DNA from: Epithemia pelagica
Lineage: Eukaryota; Bacillariophyta; Bacillariophyceae; Surirellales; Surirellaceae
Assembly: GCA_946965045.2 (NCBI GenBank)
Contig: OX337229.1
Coordinates: forward strand, 2,914,001 to 2,978,000
Reading direction: 5' to 3'
DNA: 64,000 nucleotides
Part shown: in pieces, positions 1 through 9,232 of the stretch
Layout of the letters: every line of letters begins with the position of its first letter
Numbering within the stretch: the stretch's first letter is position 1
Translations under genes and position numbers: made by a program
The notes under the pieces: model-generated
What the model was told of the DNA's origin: nothing
Database searches by the model: none
Seen by the model: only the letters and a program-made list of their open reading frames with translations

Positions 1-917
1 ATAAACAATGGCATCACTATTGGAGAATTTAGAAAGGGATTGCGAAATCACAGTCTTTCCGCAACCAAAAGCTCCAGGTACAGCACAGGTACCACCCAAC
101 ACAGAAGGGAAAAGTCCGTCAATCACACGCAGGCCTGTAATCAAAGGTTGGTTACCGGGAAGCTTTTCCGTGATAGGACGAGGGCGACGCACAGGCCAGA
201 AGTGGCTCAAAGTGAGCTTGTGTGTCTTGTTTTGGGTTTCGTTGAAAACTTCCATAACGACATCATCGACCAAAAAAGTCTCCTTGCCATCCGTGCCGGT
301 CGTGTGGATCTTGGTCACTGTACCAAAAACATTGGGAGGACATAGGATTTTGTGCGAATCGATGATTTCGTTTTCAAAGACAACTCCAATGACATCTCCT
401 CCAGCAACTGGCATGCCTTCCTTGAAGTCACCTGGCGTGAAAGTCCAGCGCTTTTCACGAGTCAAGCAGGGAACATCCACACCTTTAGGGACGTAGACAT
501 CGCCAGATTCTTGGAAAATGTGTTCCAATGGACGTTGGATACCATCAAAGATAGTCTCCATGATACCAGGACCAAGTTCCACGGACAGGGGTTGCTTACG
601 GCGGAGGACGGGGTCACCGACAGTCAAACCTGAGGTATCTTCGTAAACTTGAATAGAGGCGGTGTCACCTTCCAACTTAATAATTTCCCCAACCAACTTG
701 GAGTGGCCCACACGGACCAATTCGTACATAGCAGCTGTGTAGCATCAAATAGAACCACATAACGTAGACATCGTAAGTCAATTTCCTGGAAGTTGATTGC
801 GTCATTGCCCATAAAATTGCTCAGAAACTTACATCCACTCATACCATCGGCAACCACAAGAGGTCCCGAGACCTTGAAGATGAACCCATAATCAGACTCT
901 TTTTCTTCGATACTCAT
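1..917 (-). CDS. ATP6V1A: V-type H+-ATPase catalytic subunit A, N-terminal part (cut by window edge)
   Basis: Subunit A is the ATP-hydrolysing subunit of the V1 sector of the vacuolar proton pump. Exon 1 (833-917) begins at an ATG and reads [19 protein letters not shown], the usual start of this family. A 98-bp intron (735-832, GTAAGT...CACAG) follows. Exon 2 (1-734) restores the frame as [20 protein letters not shown] and contains [17 protein letters not shown] and the start of the nucleotide-binding fold, including the P-loop GAFGCGKT near positions 45-75. The rest of the protein lies beyond position 1. An in-frame ATG exists upstream at 992, but the peptide from 917 matches the family. The family is highly conserved, so the identification is firm; only the intron ends are inferred. 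Confidence 0.95.
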
Positions 918-1380
918 TTTGATATTAACTACCGCCAAACTTCTTTCATTGGTTGGAACAAAGGTCACGAAGACAAAGGTTAGATAGGGCAAAGAGAGAT
1001 ACGACGTTCATGATGCTCCTGTGAAGTTATCTCAAGCATAGAGGAGTCTTCCTCGAGCCATAGCTTCGACCACAGCGAATCACAATCTATCATGTACGCC
1101 TCGCCCATAATCGCCGTTGCGGACCGTTGGATCCAACTTTCTCTCAACAAGAAATCAAAGAATATACATCGTCGGGACCGGAAGTCTCTTCTCTAGCAAC
1201 AGGATCGAGACGTATGCATATCAAGTACCAGCCAATCGCATGTCAATTCAGATTTGCTTGTTCGACAATCGAACTTACCGATATACCAACACAAAGTCAA
1301 TGGACTTGTGATTGAGTCTGTAATGCGTTTGCGACGAAACCAAAGACGAAAAGAAGCAAAGACGAAGTTGTGTAAATAAT
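918..1380. other. Intergenic, 5' side of V-ATPase gene
   Basis: This is presumed promoter and 5' leader of the minus-strand V-ATPase gene. The short open frames at 1117-1315 have no recognisable protein features. I see no RNA gene. Confidence 0.5.
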
Positions 1381-1504
1381 GGGTCCTTACTGAAATGTTT
1401 TTATCATAAACATAACATAAAACATAAACACAACGCAAATTTTTGTAGGGCTCATAACCCGCTCATAACCTATTGGTTATGTTTAAGTTTATGATTCGTC
1501 GCTT

Positions 1505-1536
1505 GGTTATGAGGCATGAATTCATGCCTCATAACC
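1505..1536. repeat. Perfect 32-bp palindrome
   Basis: The half-site GGTTATGAGGCATGAA is followed directly by its exact reverse complement, with no spacer. It lies inside the foldback element at 1381-2095 and is surrounded by further GGTTAT/ATAACC motifs. Confidence 0.9.
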
Positions 1537-1695
1537 GTTGTGTTCAAACATAACACAAAACACATCCGAAAATTTCTCAACGCATGCCCAACACCGGGCA
1601 TGCGCATGAAAATGGACACGAGTTCCCCACCAGATTCATGGGACTCTCTGGTTACACTGGTACGCTGGGTATGTCACTTCCGCTCAAAGCTTGAT

Positions 1696-1825
1696 GAGGA
1701 AGGAAGAAGGAAGAAGGAAGAAGGAAGAAAGAAGAAAGAAGAAAGAAGAAAGAAGAAAGAAGAAAGAAGAAAGAAGAAAGAAGAAAGAAGAAAGAAGAAA
1801 GAAGAAAGAAGAAGGAAGAAGAATC
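1696..1825. repeat. GAAGAAA heptanucleotide satellite
   Basis: This is an almost uninterrupted purine run built from GAAGAAA/GAAGGAA units. The open frames across it (KKEERR or FFLLSS repeats) are products of the repeat, not genes. Confidence 0.9.
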
Positions 1826-2095
1826 ATCAAGCTTGACCATCACACCAGCACCTCTTTTTTGATGCCAAAGAAAAGCAAGGCAAAAGCATAGAGATGCGTC
1901 GGATTGAGGTGGGGGGAAACTTTGGAGAATTTTTGTGTTCCCGCTGTTATGTTTTATGTTTCGCTATTATGTTTTATGTTTCAAAGAGTTTCAGTGGCAT
2001 GAGCAGTCATAAACATAAACATAACATAACGAGGCAAAAACTTTGTGTTTATGTTTTATGTTGTGTTTATGATAAAAACATTTCAGTAAAGACCC

Positions 2096-2629
2096 AATAG
2101 TGAAGTCAATTGTACGGCTATAGGACCATCTGTAACTCTGTTGATCGTTGTGTACTCGAAGGCCAGACGGAAAGCGGGACTCAGGTGTTTTTTGACAGAT
2201 CCCGGCAAGTGACCGGGACCAGAGCTGGCATGCTTGGCATCAAGTACCATGTACCATGCTGGCGCACATTCATTGCGGATTGCGGAAGGAAAAATCGTCG
2301 CGCAAACATTGGATGACAAGAAGTGACAACAAAGTGATTGTCACGATATAACCAACAAGACCACAGACGACAGATCAACCAATAACGACACAATACAAAT
2401 CATCAGTGTCAGGTTTTGCTCAAGTAATAACATGAGCTGATTGTACTGTCAACCATCTATACGTATACTTCCCACAAAATCCTTCGTTACGAGCTTTGGT
2501 CATTGCCTTGCAGGTACAAACATCCGTTTATCTAACAATACAAATGAGACTGGCTGCTACGCGATATATGGACATATCAACAACTTTTTCTTCCTTTACG
2601 TCTTGTTTACCTGACTCGTTAGCTGAACC
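2096..2629. other. Intergenic, upstream of the 1258-residue protein gene
   Basis: This is presumed promoter and 5' leader. No coding region, RNA gene or repeat is recognisable beyond the edge of the foldback element. Confidence 0.5.
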
Positions 2630-5600
2630 ATGTCTATGGTGGCCTGCAATCTGTCTTCTTCTTCTGACGATGATGGTGGTACGGTGGCTTCTCGCCGTGA
2701 TTGTGACGGGTCCACCCCAAAAATTGCTTCCGAGACTCCGGGAAAGACTTGCTCCCAAAGATCAACAAAGTACAATCACCAACCCTCTAGTCAACTGTCG
2801 TTTGCGACAGATAGTGGGCATGGCGATGCCGATGGAGTCTTCCTCCCTGCCATCTCCTCCTCCCGAAATTCAAAGACTGGCAAGGATCGAATTCGATTTC
2901 GAAAAATCAATATTGGCTCATCCCTTTCCCCTACCCCACGAGTCATCGAGAAGCATCCCAAACATCGAAAGTCTAAAGACAAGCTACAAGGAAAACAATA
3001 CCCTCCACGACAACATGGCTCCTTTAGCGAGACTTCGGAGAACAACGAAAGGAAAGGAAGAAAGACAGCTGCCCTCCTTTCAAATTCCAAAAAACACGGC
3101 TCTTCAAGAACAGGGAGAACACCGCAGTCATCGTCGTCATCAGGCATCTATTCAGAACAAAAGACATCTGATAGCGACGACGAGTCACTGGACATCCAAG
3201 TTATTCAGTCGTCGGAAACGGGAACACAACCACCTCGAAAACAAAAGCACAGCACCGGTGTCGGAAGTCAAGGCACGCCATTGAATTCTGTGCAACAACC
3301 AAGTAAAACTAAAAAGAAAAGGACAACCTCCAGCAACAAGGCGAAGCGACAAAGGAGGCGTCTTCAGTCCTTGTCCACCAGCAAGTATCGACGGTCATCA
3401 GCCACAAGCTCTCAACTGGTTGATACTGATGAAGATGTCGAACCCGATGCTCCAGAAAATGACGAGAATTCGGTACAAGTGCTAATGAGAAAACCGATGG
3501 AATCAGACTCTCAAATCAACAACACACATGCGTCTCAAAGGGCTATTGGGTGTACAAACAACAAGAAACGGATTTCTTGCTCCAAGATCACAACTTCCTC
3601 AATGAAATCGAGTAGTTGTTCATCTAGAGAAAGGAAGAACCGATTGTCTAAAGAAAATGCTGGTGAAGACAGTGATTCAGTGGAAACGTTGCCCTTGGCA
3701 GCGGAACCGAAGCCTTCGCCAAGCTTTAGCCTGGCAGTACGACCAAAGGAACTTTGTTTACCGATTCATACCAGTTCTGACAATAAGAAAAGAACACAAC
3801 AGAGAGACAAGGCCTACGCGTCTTTTCCCTCCAGCAGCCCAAACACAGAGAAGCATCACGAACCAGCCCCCAAAAAGAGGCGCATTGCAAAGGATATTCT
3901 GAAAGTGGGTGACCGCATCTCTTACTATCATCCGGCTTTTGTTGCTGGAAATCCAATGGGATTCCGCGATACTACTATATTGGCAGTGACGCCTATTCCT
4001 CTGAATGCCAGCGATGATGTGGATTATTTTCCACTGGAATTGGACAATGCCGAAGTTCTTCCTGCCGATACAAGAGTAAAAAAATTCATGACAGGTAGGG
4101 AACGGCCTATTGACGAGTTTGTTCTGATTGAAGGATCAACTAAATCCAATGATGGTCGTCAAGTATCGGGCCTGCAAAGGCAAGGAGAACGTATGAAAAG
4201 TTTTCTTCGTTCGGCTAATCGGGCCTTGTCTACCGTTCCTGAGCATTTGCAAGACTTGAACCAGTTTCGTGACAAGGGCAGTAGCCAGAGCGACTCGTCC
4301 CTGTTGTTGGACGAAAGTGGTGGCAAATCCCAAGTCGGCGGGAAATCTAAGGAAAATTCAGCAAGCGATTCAAGCTCCTGTGAATCGGCTCCAGCATCAT
4401 CTAAGGTGTGTAGAGGGGCCTGTCCGCCTCTCCTCACTGATGTTTTACAACGGTTAGAGAAGAGAAGCAATGACGACTCTAAACATTCGCCTATGGGAGG
4501 AAGCGACAGCGAATCTTCGACTGAAACACCGACAGTGGTCCGATCTCCACATTTCGCCCACTTGAACATGTCGACAAAGGGATCCATTTCCGGGCAGAAA
4601 CCATCGTGGGCTTCAGAGTTGCGACCGAAAAATGACAATCGAAGCAGTGGGCTTCAAACAACCAGTGATAAGAGAAGGACTCCAAGAAAAACTGGTACTA
4701 ACAATGAAGACACCATGCCCTCACATAGGCTGTTCACGCTGTCCAGGGTAAAGAGCCGTCACTCTACGTCGACAAGTGCATCACAGAAGTCATCAACAAG
4801 TGATTGTTTACCGCTTTCGTTACAAAATATCATTAAGCCTTCGTCTTGTCGCGGTAAAGCAGGAGATCTCAAGCAGTCTCCCTCCAAAACATCTACTGCC
4901 GAGGAGTGCCCGTCTTCCACCGCATCTGACGGGAAACTGATCGAGAACGCTGCTGTGATGACGAAAACTCCCGGTTCGGTCCGGAGCTTCAAAGTATCGT
5001 CCTTGGCCAGTCATGGCCACCAGTCACCGACAAAACCCGGTCCCGAGAAGCTCCCTGCTACTGCTCCTTCTTCGACAGGCGATTTGCACCGTTCGACTTC
5101 CCATAGTACGGAAAGAAAGACGTCCAACCAGACACAGGGACACACCTCCATGCTCAAACATTCATCTCCATGCTACTCGACTTCATCATCGGAGGACTTT
5201 GAGCTTTTGTTGCGGGAGCAACCAAAGAGAAGTAATATGGCAAGAAATCTGAAGGGGTCCTCCTGTCTCAAATCTGTGCCCAAGGGCTCTTCAACACCCA
5301 GTTCAGCTGGGAGTTCCAACTTTTTGTCCGTGAGCCGACATGGCCGTAATTCACCGAGGACCACTGAGTCCCAGAGGGTCCTCAATACGTCGGATGGTCA
5401 GACTGATCACACAAATAGAGCCACGGTGAACAAAGGCACTGACAAGCCTTTCTTTTTGCCCGAGTCTCCTTCATCCGATGAATGGTCCATAAGAGAAGAT
5501 GAGAGACCACGGCCAACAGATACTGTGAACGAAGAACAAGAACAAAGGACTTACACGAAAACCTGCGACAAAGTGAAACCAGGACGGCATCGGTCTGGAT

Positions 5601-6406
5601 CTAGATCGATTTTGCGCACGAATTGTGAAACGTGTGGTCAGAGCAGTTCGTCGGCAGAACAGACGTGTTCGATGCATAAGGTGCAAGGTGAAAATACTGA
5701 GGATTTGTCTAGTAGGAAAGATGGGAAAGCAAGTCAATCTTGTGGTTCTGCTCGGAGACCTCCTCTTGTTGATTTGAGCTCGAACTGTCCAAGCAGCGGT
5801 GTTGAGACAAGTTTCAGGAAGAAGAAAAAGAGAAAGAGTAGTTTCGGGGCACGAGCCGAAGCCAGGAGGAGAAATCTGGCGCTACCAACTGGTGTTGAAG
5901 AGAGCAGACTTGAGACGTTGCCATTGGATATGGAGTGCTTGGAAGACGATGACGACATATCTGCTTTCAGTGGCCCCAGAAACAATGTGCGTGGTAAGGA
6001 CGAAGATAATGTGAGGTCGTCCGTTTTCGACCCTTCCGAAATTGAGCCAGCAGACAACCACGTTTTTGGGACTATGGATAGTTCCAGTGATGAAGACGCT
6101 GGAAATGCAGGGAAAAGACAATCGGTGCTTTCGCGAGGTCGTCTCTCCCGTCGAAGCAACGCCAGTTTGGATTCCTCGATTCGAACATACAGCCAGGGTT
6201 CAAATGGAACATTTAGTTCGTCATCTCCGCCATCAAAGCATCGCGGAAGACCTAACCGAACTTCGAAAGATTCCCTAAGACGACTGGCAAGAATGAACGC
6301 ATGTATTGGCGTAGCAGGCAACAACAGGAGACCTGGAGGCTTGATGCCGCTGAAGCTCAAACCTGTCTCGCACTTGAGTTGCGTAGAGGAAGACGAATTT
6401 CTATAA
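2630..6406 (+). CDS. Large Ser-rich, mostly disordered protein of unknown function
   Basis: This is a single uninterrupted 1258-residue frame starting at MSMVACNLSSSSDDDGG. Most of it is low-complexity Ser/Thr/Lys/Arg/Asp sequence with basic clusters (KAKRQRRRLQ, KKKKRKSSFG) that could serve as nuclear localisation signals. One ordered island stands out at about residues 422-490. It starts KVGDRISYYHPAFVAGNP, continues through a hydrophobic/Pro segment (TTILAVTPIPL) and ends VLPADTRVKKF; it may be a small beta-rich reader-like or binding module. The C-terminal third is acidic (DEDNVRSSVFDPSEIEPADN) and then Arg/Ser-rich. A nuclear or chromatin role is only a guess from composition. The long frame and the codon-like low complexity make it credible as a gene. 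Confidence 0.75.
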   Translation: MSMVACNLSSSSDDDGGTVASRRDCDGSTPKIASETPGKTCSQRSTKYNHQPSSQLSFATDSGHGDADGVFLPAISSSRNSKTGKDRIRFRKINIGSSLSPTPRVIEKHPKHRKSKDKLQGKQYPPRQHGSFSETSENNERKGRKTAALLSNSKKHGSSRTGRTPQSSSSSGIYSEQKTSDSDDESLDIQVIQSSETGTQPPRKQKHSTGVGSQGTPLNSVQQPSKTKKKRTTSSNKAKRQRRRLQSLSTSKYRRSSATSSQLVDTDEDVEPDAPENDENSVQVLMRKPMESDSQINNTHASQRAIGCTNNKKRISCSKITTSSMKSSSCSSRERKNRLSKENAGEDSDSVETLPLAAEPKPSPSFSLAVRPKELCLPIHTSSDNKKRTQQRDKAYASFPSSSPNTEKHHEPAPKKRRIAKDILKVGDRISYYHPAFVAGNPMGFRDTTILAVTPIPLNASDDVDYFPLELDNAEVLPADTRVKKFMTGRERPIDEFVLIEGSTKSNDGRQVSGLQRQGERMKSFLRSANRALSTVPEHLQDLNQFRDKGSSQSDSSLLLDESGGKSQVGGKSKENSASDSSSCESAPASSKVCRGACPPLLTDVLQRLEKRSNDDSKHSPMGGSDSESSTETPTVVRSPHFAHLNMSTKGSISGQKPSWASELRPKNDNRSSGLQTTSDKRRTPRKTGTNNEDTMPSHRLFTLSRVKSRHSTSTSASQKSSTSDCLPLSLQNIIKPSSCRGKAGDLKQSPSKTSTAEECPSSTASDGKLIENAAVMTKTPGSVRSFKVSSLASHGHQSPTKPGPEKLPATAPSSTGDLHRSTSHSTERKTSNQTQGHTSMLKHSSPCYSTSSSEDFELLLREQPKRSNMARNLKGSSCLKSVPKGSSTPSSAGSSNFLSVSRHGRNSPRTTESQRVLNTSDGQTDHTNRATVNKGTDKPFFLPESPSSDEWSIREDERPRPTDTVNEEQEQRTYTKTCDKVKPGRHRSGSRSILRTNCETCGQSSSSAEQTCSMHKVQGENTEDLSSRKDGKASQSCGSARRPPLVDLSSNCPSSGVETSFRKKKKRKSSFGARAEARRRNLALPTGVEESRLETLPLDMECLEDDDDISAFSGPRNNVRGKDEDNVRSSVFDPSEIEPADNHVFGTMDSSSDEDAGNAGKRQSVLSRGRLSRRSNASLDSSIRTYSQGSNGTFSSSSPPSKHRGRPNRTSKDSLRRLARMNACIGVAGNNRRPGGLMPLKLKPVSHLSCVEEDEFL

Positions 6407-6817
6407 TCAAGGCTTATTATAACATGGAGTAAGCTGAAAAACCGATGTAGAGGTTGGTCAGCGGCATGCATTTGTATGACGGATATAGTCTTCAAGGTCT
6501 TCGTCTTGATCCGCAAGCTCTTCCGAAACGCCATGAGAGCATTCCCGCCAGTGCAAGATCTCGTTAGCTGGCAGGAACATATGTAGTGTAACACCGCGCA
6601 AGACTGTTGCCTGCGCGATAATCCCGCGCATCGTGAGGCCGGCGCCCGGCGCACGCCAAGCCTGTGGACACAATCGCTCCCACAAAATAAACCAAATCGA
6701 AAAAGCAACACAGGGGAAGGTCCACAGCACTTATGAGCGAGAGACATTGAACTGAGGTATCTCACTGTCCTTGCTTTTCCTGATTTTCGCATTGGGGATG
6801 CAGCAAGAAAATCCGGA
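6407..6817. other. Intergenic between two plus-strand genes
   Basis: This holds the 3' end of the disordered-protein gene and the leader of the following gene. A GC-rich patch (GGCCGGCGCCCGGCGC) lies near 6640. No gene is recognisable; minus-strand frames here are shadows. Confidence 0.5.
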
Positions 6818-8293
6818 ATGATCCGCGGAAAAGCTGTTTCGTATATCGCGTTCTACGCTGTTTTTCAACTAGTTCTTCTACAGTTCCTTCCGCGTTTTGA
6901 CCGATACGGCAGAGAGCTCGATTACCATGAATCAGTCAGCTTGTTTTCAAATGAGACGTTCAATGAAAGCTTTGTTGCTAAAAATCAAAATCATGATTTG
7001 GCGAAGGCGAGGATTCAAACAATGAGACCACCGAAACATGAAAAAAGGAATGCGACTTCCAGTACTTCATCGAAACGACTCGCCAAGAAAGGGAAAGAGC
7101 ATCTACCCGAAACGAGTGTCATAAACTATACCTGGAAGACGCATCCATTCTGGAATGGGGGGATGTCGAGATACTGCAATTTAATTAATGAACGCTTGCA
7201 GCGCTTGAGTAAAGAAAATCATTCGACACAGCGCAAAGTTGTTGTGAACTTCACGATGCACTGTATCGATCCATACAGTCGATATGGGCTGGGAACAGGG
7301 AATATTGTCATGGCGGTGTATGGACTTCAACTGGCGGCAGCGTCGCACGGCGTAGACTTCTGGTTTGATTGCTCGGATGTTTCCGTGAAGGATTCAAGCC
7401 AATTCTTCAGTCAAAAAGACATGAAGCATCGGCGAAGCCCAGCACACGATGTGCATCCTTTTCTTACCGATGTATTGCCGTGGCTACAAGGATACCACAG
7501 TGCACCCACATCGGATGAACAGCACGAAGTTCCTTGGACACGGTTCGATCCTCCAGTTCCGCCCCGCGAAGTATCGTGTCAAGGCTTTGCCAAGCATCCT
7601 CTCCACTATCAAATAGAAGAGATTCGTCAGGATATGAGAACTCTCGCAGTTCATCTTCTGGGTGACCCGTCACATAAACGTCAACACTCTGTGTCGGTTG
7701 ATGGGGCCTACCATCACATGAAACCTTTAGTTGCCGATGCCGTCGTGGACGATGTCGCAATACACTTCCGTTGTGGTGATATATTGCTGATAAAGACAAA
7801 CACGTACGGAATAGTGAGCTTCGATGCTTACCGGCGTTTGATTTCTCCTCATGCAAGAACGATTGGAATCATTACACAGTCATTTGGTCGTGAGAACAAC
7901 CGTGATCGAGACAAACACACAACCGAGGTTTGTAAGTTCCTCGCATTGGGACTTACGCATTATCTACAGCACCATTTTCCTCGAGCATCTATCTCCATCC
8001 GGAATGGCCCTGGTGAAACTCCTGCCACTGCATATGCTCGTTTGGTATTGGCCAACCAATCGTTTAGCGCCTTAAGCACCTTTTCCTCTTTTCCATCACT
8101 CGCTTCTTCGGGAACTGCTTTCATTCCCAAAGGACGATTGACTTACTTTTGCCCAGCCATTTCAGAGCGCTACAGCAACGTCAAAATGTTTGACGGACAA
8201 GTGTTGACCTCAAACAAATTGCGTGAACTAAGTGATCCACGTGAAATTCTGCGTGCTTTGATGAATCCTAAAAACTTCACACTAAAGGCCTGA
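6818..8293 (+). CDS. Type II membrane glycosyltransferase-like protein (HFRCGD motif)
   Basis: The 491-residue protein has a single hydrophobic anchor at about residues 6-24 (AVSYIAFYAVFQLVLLQFL). A Lys/Ser stem and a presumably lumenal domain with several N-x-S/T sites follow. In the middle lies VAIHFRCGDILL, which resembles the HxRxGD nucleotide-sugar loop of fucosyltransferase-like folds. The upstream segment SRYGLGTGNIVMAVYGLQLA and the later IGIITQSFGREN and NGPGETPATAYARLVLAN are typical of Golgi enzymes that bind a nucleotide sugar. The C-terminus has the AFIPKGRLTYFCPAI segment. Topology suggests the Golgi. The donor and acceptor cannot be named, and glycosyltransferase activity is inferred from the motif only. 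Confidence 0.7.
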   Translation: MIRGKAVSYIAFYAVFQLVLLQFLPRFDRYGRELDYHESVSLFSNETFNESFVAKNQNHDLAKARIQTMRPPKHEKRNATSSTSSKRLAKKGKEHLPETSVINYTWKTHPFWNGGMSRYCNLINERLQRLSKENHSTQRKVVVNFTMHCIDPYSRYGLGTGNIVMAVYGLQLAAASHGVDFWFDCSDVSVKDSSQFFSQKDMKHRRSPAHDVHPFLTDVLPWLQGYHSAPTSDEQHEVPWTRFDPPVPPREVSCQGFAKHPLHYQIEEIRQDMRTLAVHLLGDPSHKRQHSVSVDGAYHHMKPLVADAVVDDVAIHFRCGDILLIKTNTYGIVSFDAYRRLISPHARTIGIITQSFGRENNRDRDKHTTEVCKFLALGLTHYLQHHFPRASISIRNGPGETPATAYARLVLANQSFSALSTFSSFPSLASSGTAFIPKGRLTYFCPAISERYSNVKMFDGQVLTSNKLRELSDPREILRALMNPKNFTLKA

Positions 8294-8448
8294 AAGTCTG
8301 CAAATGGTACGAACCAAAACCCAGAGATTTCAGCTGTGACATCTAAATATTACGTTGTGCAGAATCGAGCAAAACTTGTAAATACGGCAAGATCTATAGA
8401 TCGCCATGAGCAAACTCTTTCTTCCTCGACCATCGATGAAATGTCAGA

Positions 8449-8759
8449 TTACACATCTTGAACGAGATTAACTGCCTTTGACATAAACGAGAAATGAAAG
8501 GAGGTAGTAGTCACTTCTCGACTCAAGATTAATGCTTGATAGATCAATAGACACCACCTTACTGTGAAAATTCGCCTCTCGGTTTCAGGGGTGCTTGATG
8601 CTTTCCGCGAGACTCGACGAACGTCGCGAGCCGGCTTCTTGTGCGAGGTTGAAAGGTCAATCCGATTCTGTTTCAGCTTTGCTTCCAAATCTTCCGTGTA
8701 TGCCAGTAGCTCTTCATACTGTTGACGATTCATGTTGGACACGAGTTCCACCATTCCAT
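8449..8759 (-). pseudogene. Detached C-terminal coiled coil of the split Hv1 gene
   Basis: From 8759 leftward the minus strand reads M-VELVSNMNRQQYEELLAY, then TEDLEAKLKQ. This is a coiled-coil pattern like the tail that follows S4 in Hv1 proton channels. It continues in frame from the channel body (9240-10086) if the 473-bp element and one copy of its 7-bp target duplication are removed. A likely intron follows at 8476-8562 (GTAAGG...AAAG, 87 bp, a multiple of three). That leaves a last exon of AVNLVQDV; reading through the intron is also open. In the present assembly this piece is cut from its 5' part by a stop codon. Confidence 0.75.
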
Positions 8760-9232
8760 CAGGGTGACCGGAGTCTAATTATACCCTCACTTTTAGACCC
8801 GGTCTAAAAGGGTATAATTATTTTAGACAGAGGTCGAGTCTAAAATAAAATTTTTAGACTCCTAACCTTAACCCTTCAGTAGCGCCGCCACCACTGCGTG
8901 AGTACGAGACCGTTCTGCCTCATTCATCTCAATGACATCTCAATGAACAAAGTAAGGTCTCAGTTATCCTCTCTCATGCTTAGAGAGTGCAACAACAATG
9001 TCATACATACCATCCAATAACTTAGATGATGAAGCTATGAGGTCCTCTGGATGTGTTGTCATAGACAATGCTCGCTCCTGGTAGCTGTCTGTCTAGGGTT
9101 AGGGTTATTGCTTCGCCATACAAAACCACGGTGAGATTTTAGACCCTGTTTTAGACATTTTATACATTCTAAAAGTACTTTTAGATTTATTTTAGACCCG
9201 AAATATTTTAGACTGTCTAAACGGTCACCCTG
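8760..9232. mobile_element. 473-bp hAT-like non-autonomous element inserted in the Hv1 gene
   Basis: The ends are CAGGGTGACCG (8760-8770) and its exact complement CGGTCACCCTG (9222-9232). The element is flanked by a direct 7-bp duplication ATTCCAT (8753-8759 and 9233-9239). Inside both ends are many subterminal copies of GTCTAAAA/TTTTAGAC. CAGGG-type ends with clustered subterminal motifs are typical of hAT elements, although those usually make 8-bp duplications. There is no transposase frame. The centre includes two telomere-like stretches, CTAACCTTAACCC near 8866 and TAGGGTTAGGGTT near 9096. Confidence 0.88.

Larger units (their letters stand above)
1381..2095. mobile_element. Putative non-autonomous foldback/MITE-like element with ~60-bp inverted ends
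   Basis: The left end (1381-1444) and right end (2036-2095) are near-perfect inverted copies. Both contain the core TGTTTTTATCATAAACA read inward and both end in GGGTC[C/T]TTACTGAAATG at the outer edge. About 57 bases align with two substitutions plus a small gap. The flanks allow a 3-bp AAT target duplication, but this is weak. The interior has no coding capacity. It holds a 32-bp perfect palindrome and a GAAGAAA satellite. The superfamily cannot be assigned. Confidence 0.65.

Noticed and set aside
1652-1891. Lys/Glu/Arg and Phe/Leu/Ser repeat frames on both strands
   Set aside because: These are translations of the GAAGAAA satellite.
5734-6792. 352-codon open frame on the minus strand
   Set aside because: It is antisense to the Ser-rich protein gene; the translation has no domain pattern and is explained by the composition of the opposite strand.
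8760-9232. Interpretation of the hAT-like element as an intron (introner)
   Set aside because: GT and AG sites at or near the ends do not give a frame-preserving join: available acceptors lead to stop codons or frame changes, and the 7-bp duplication contains no GT.
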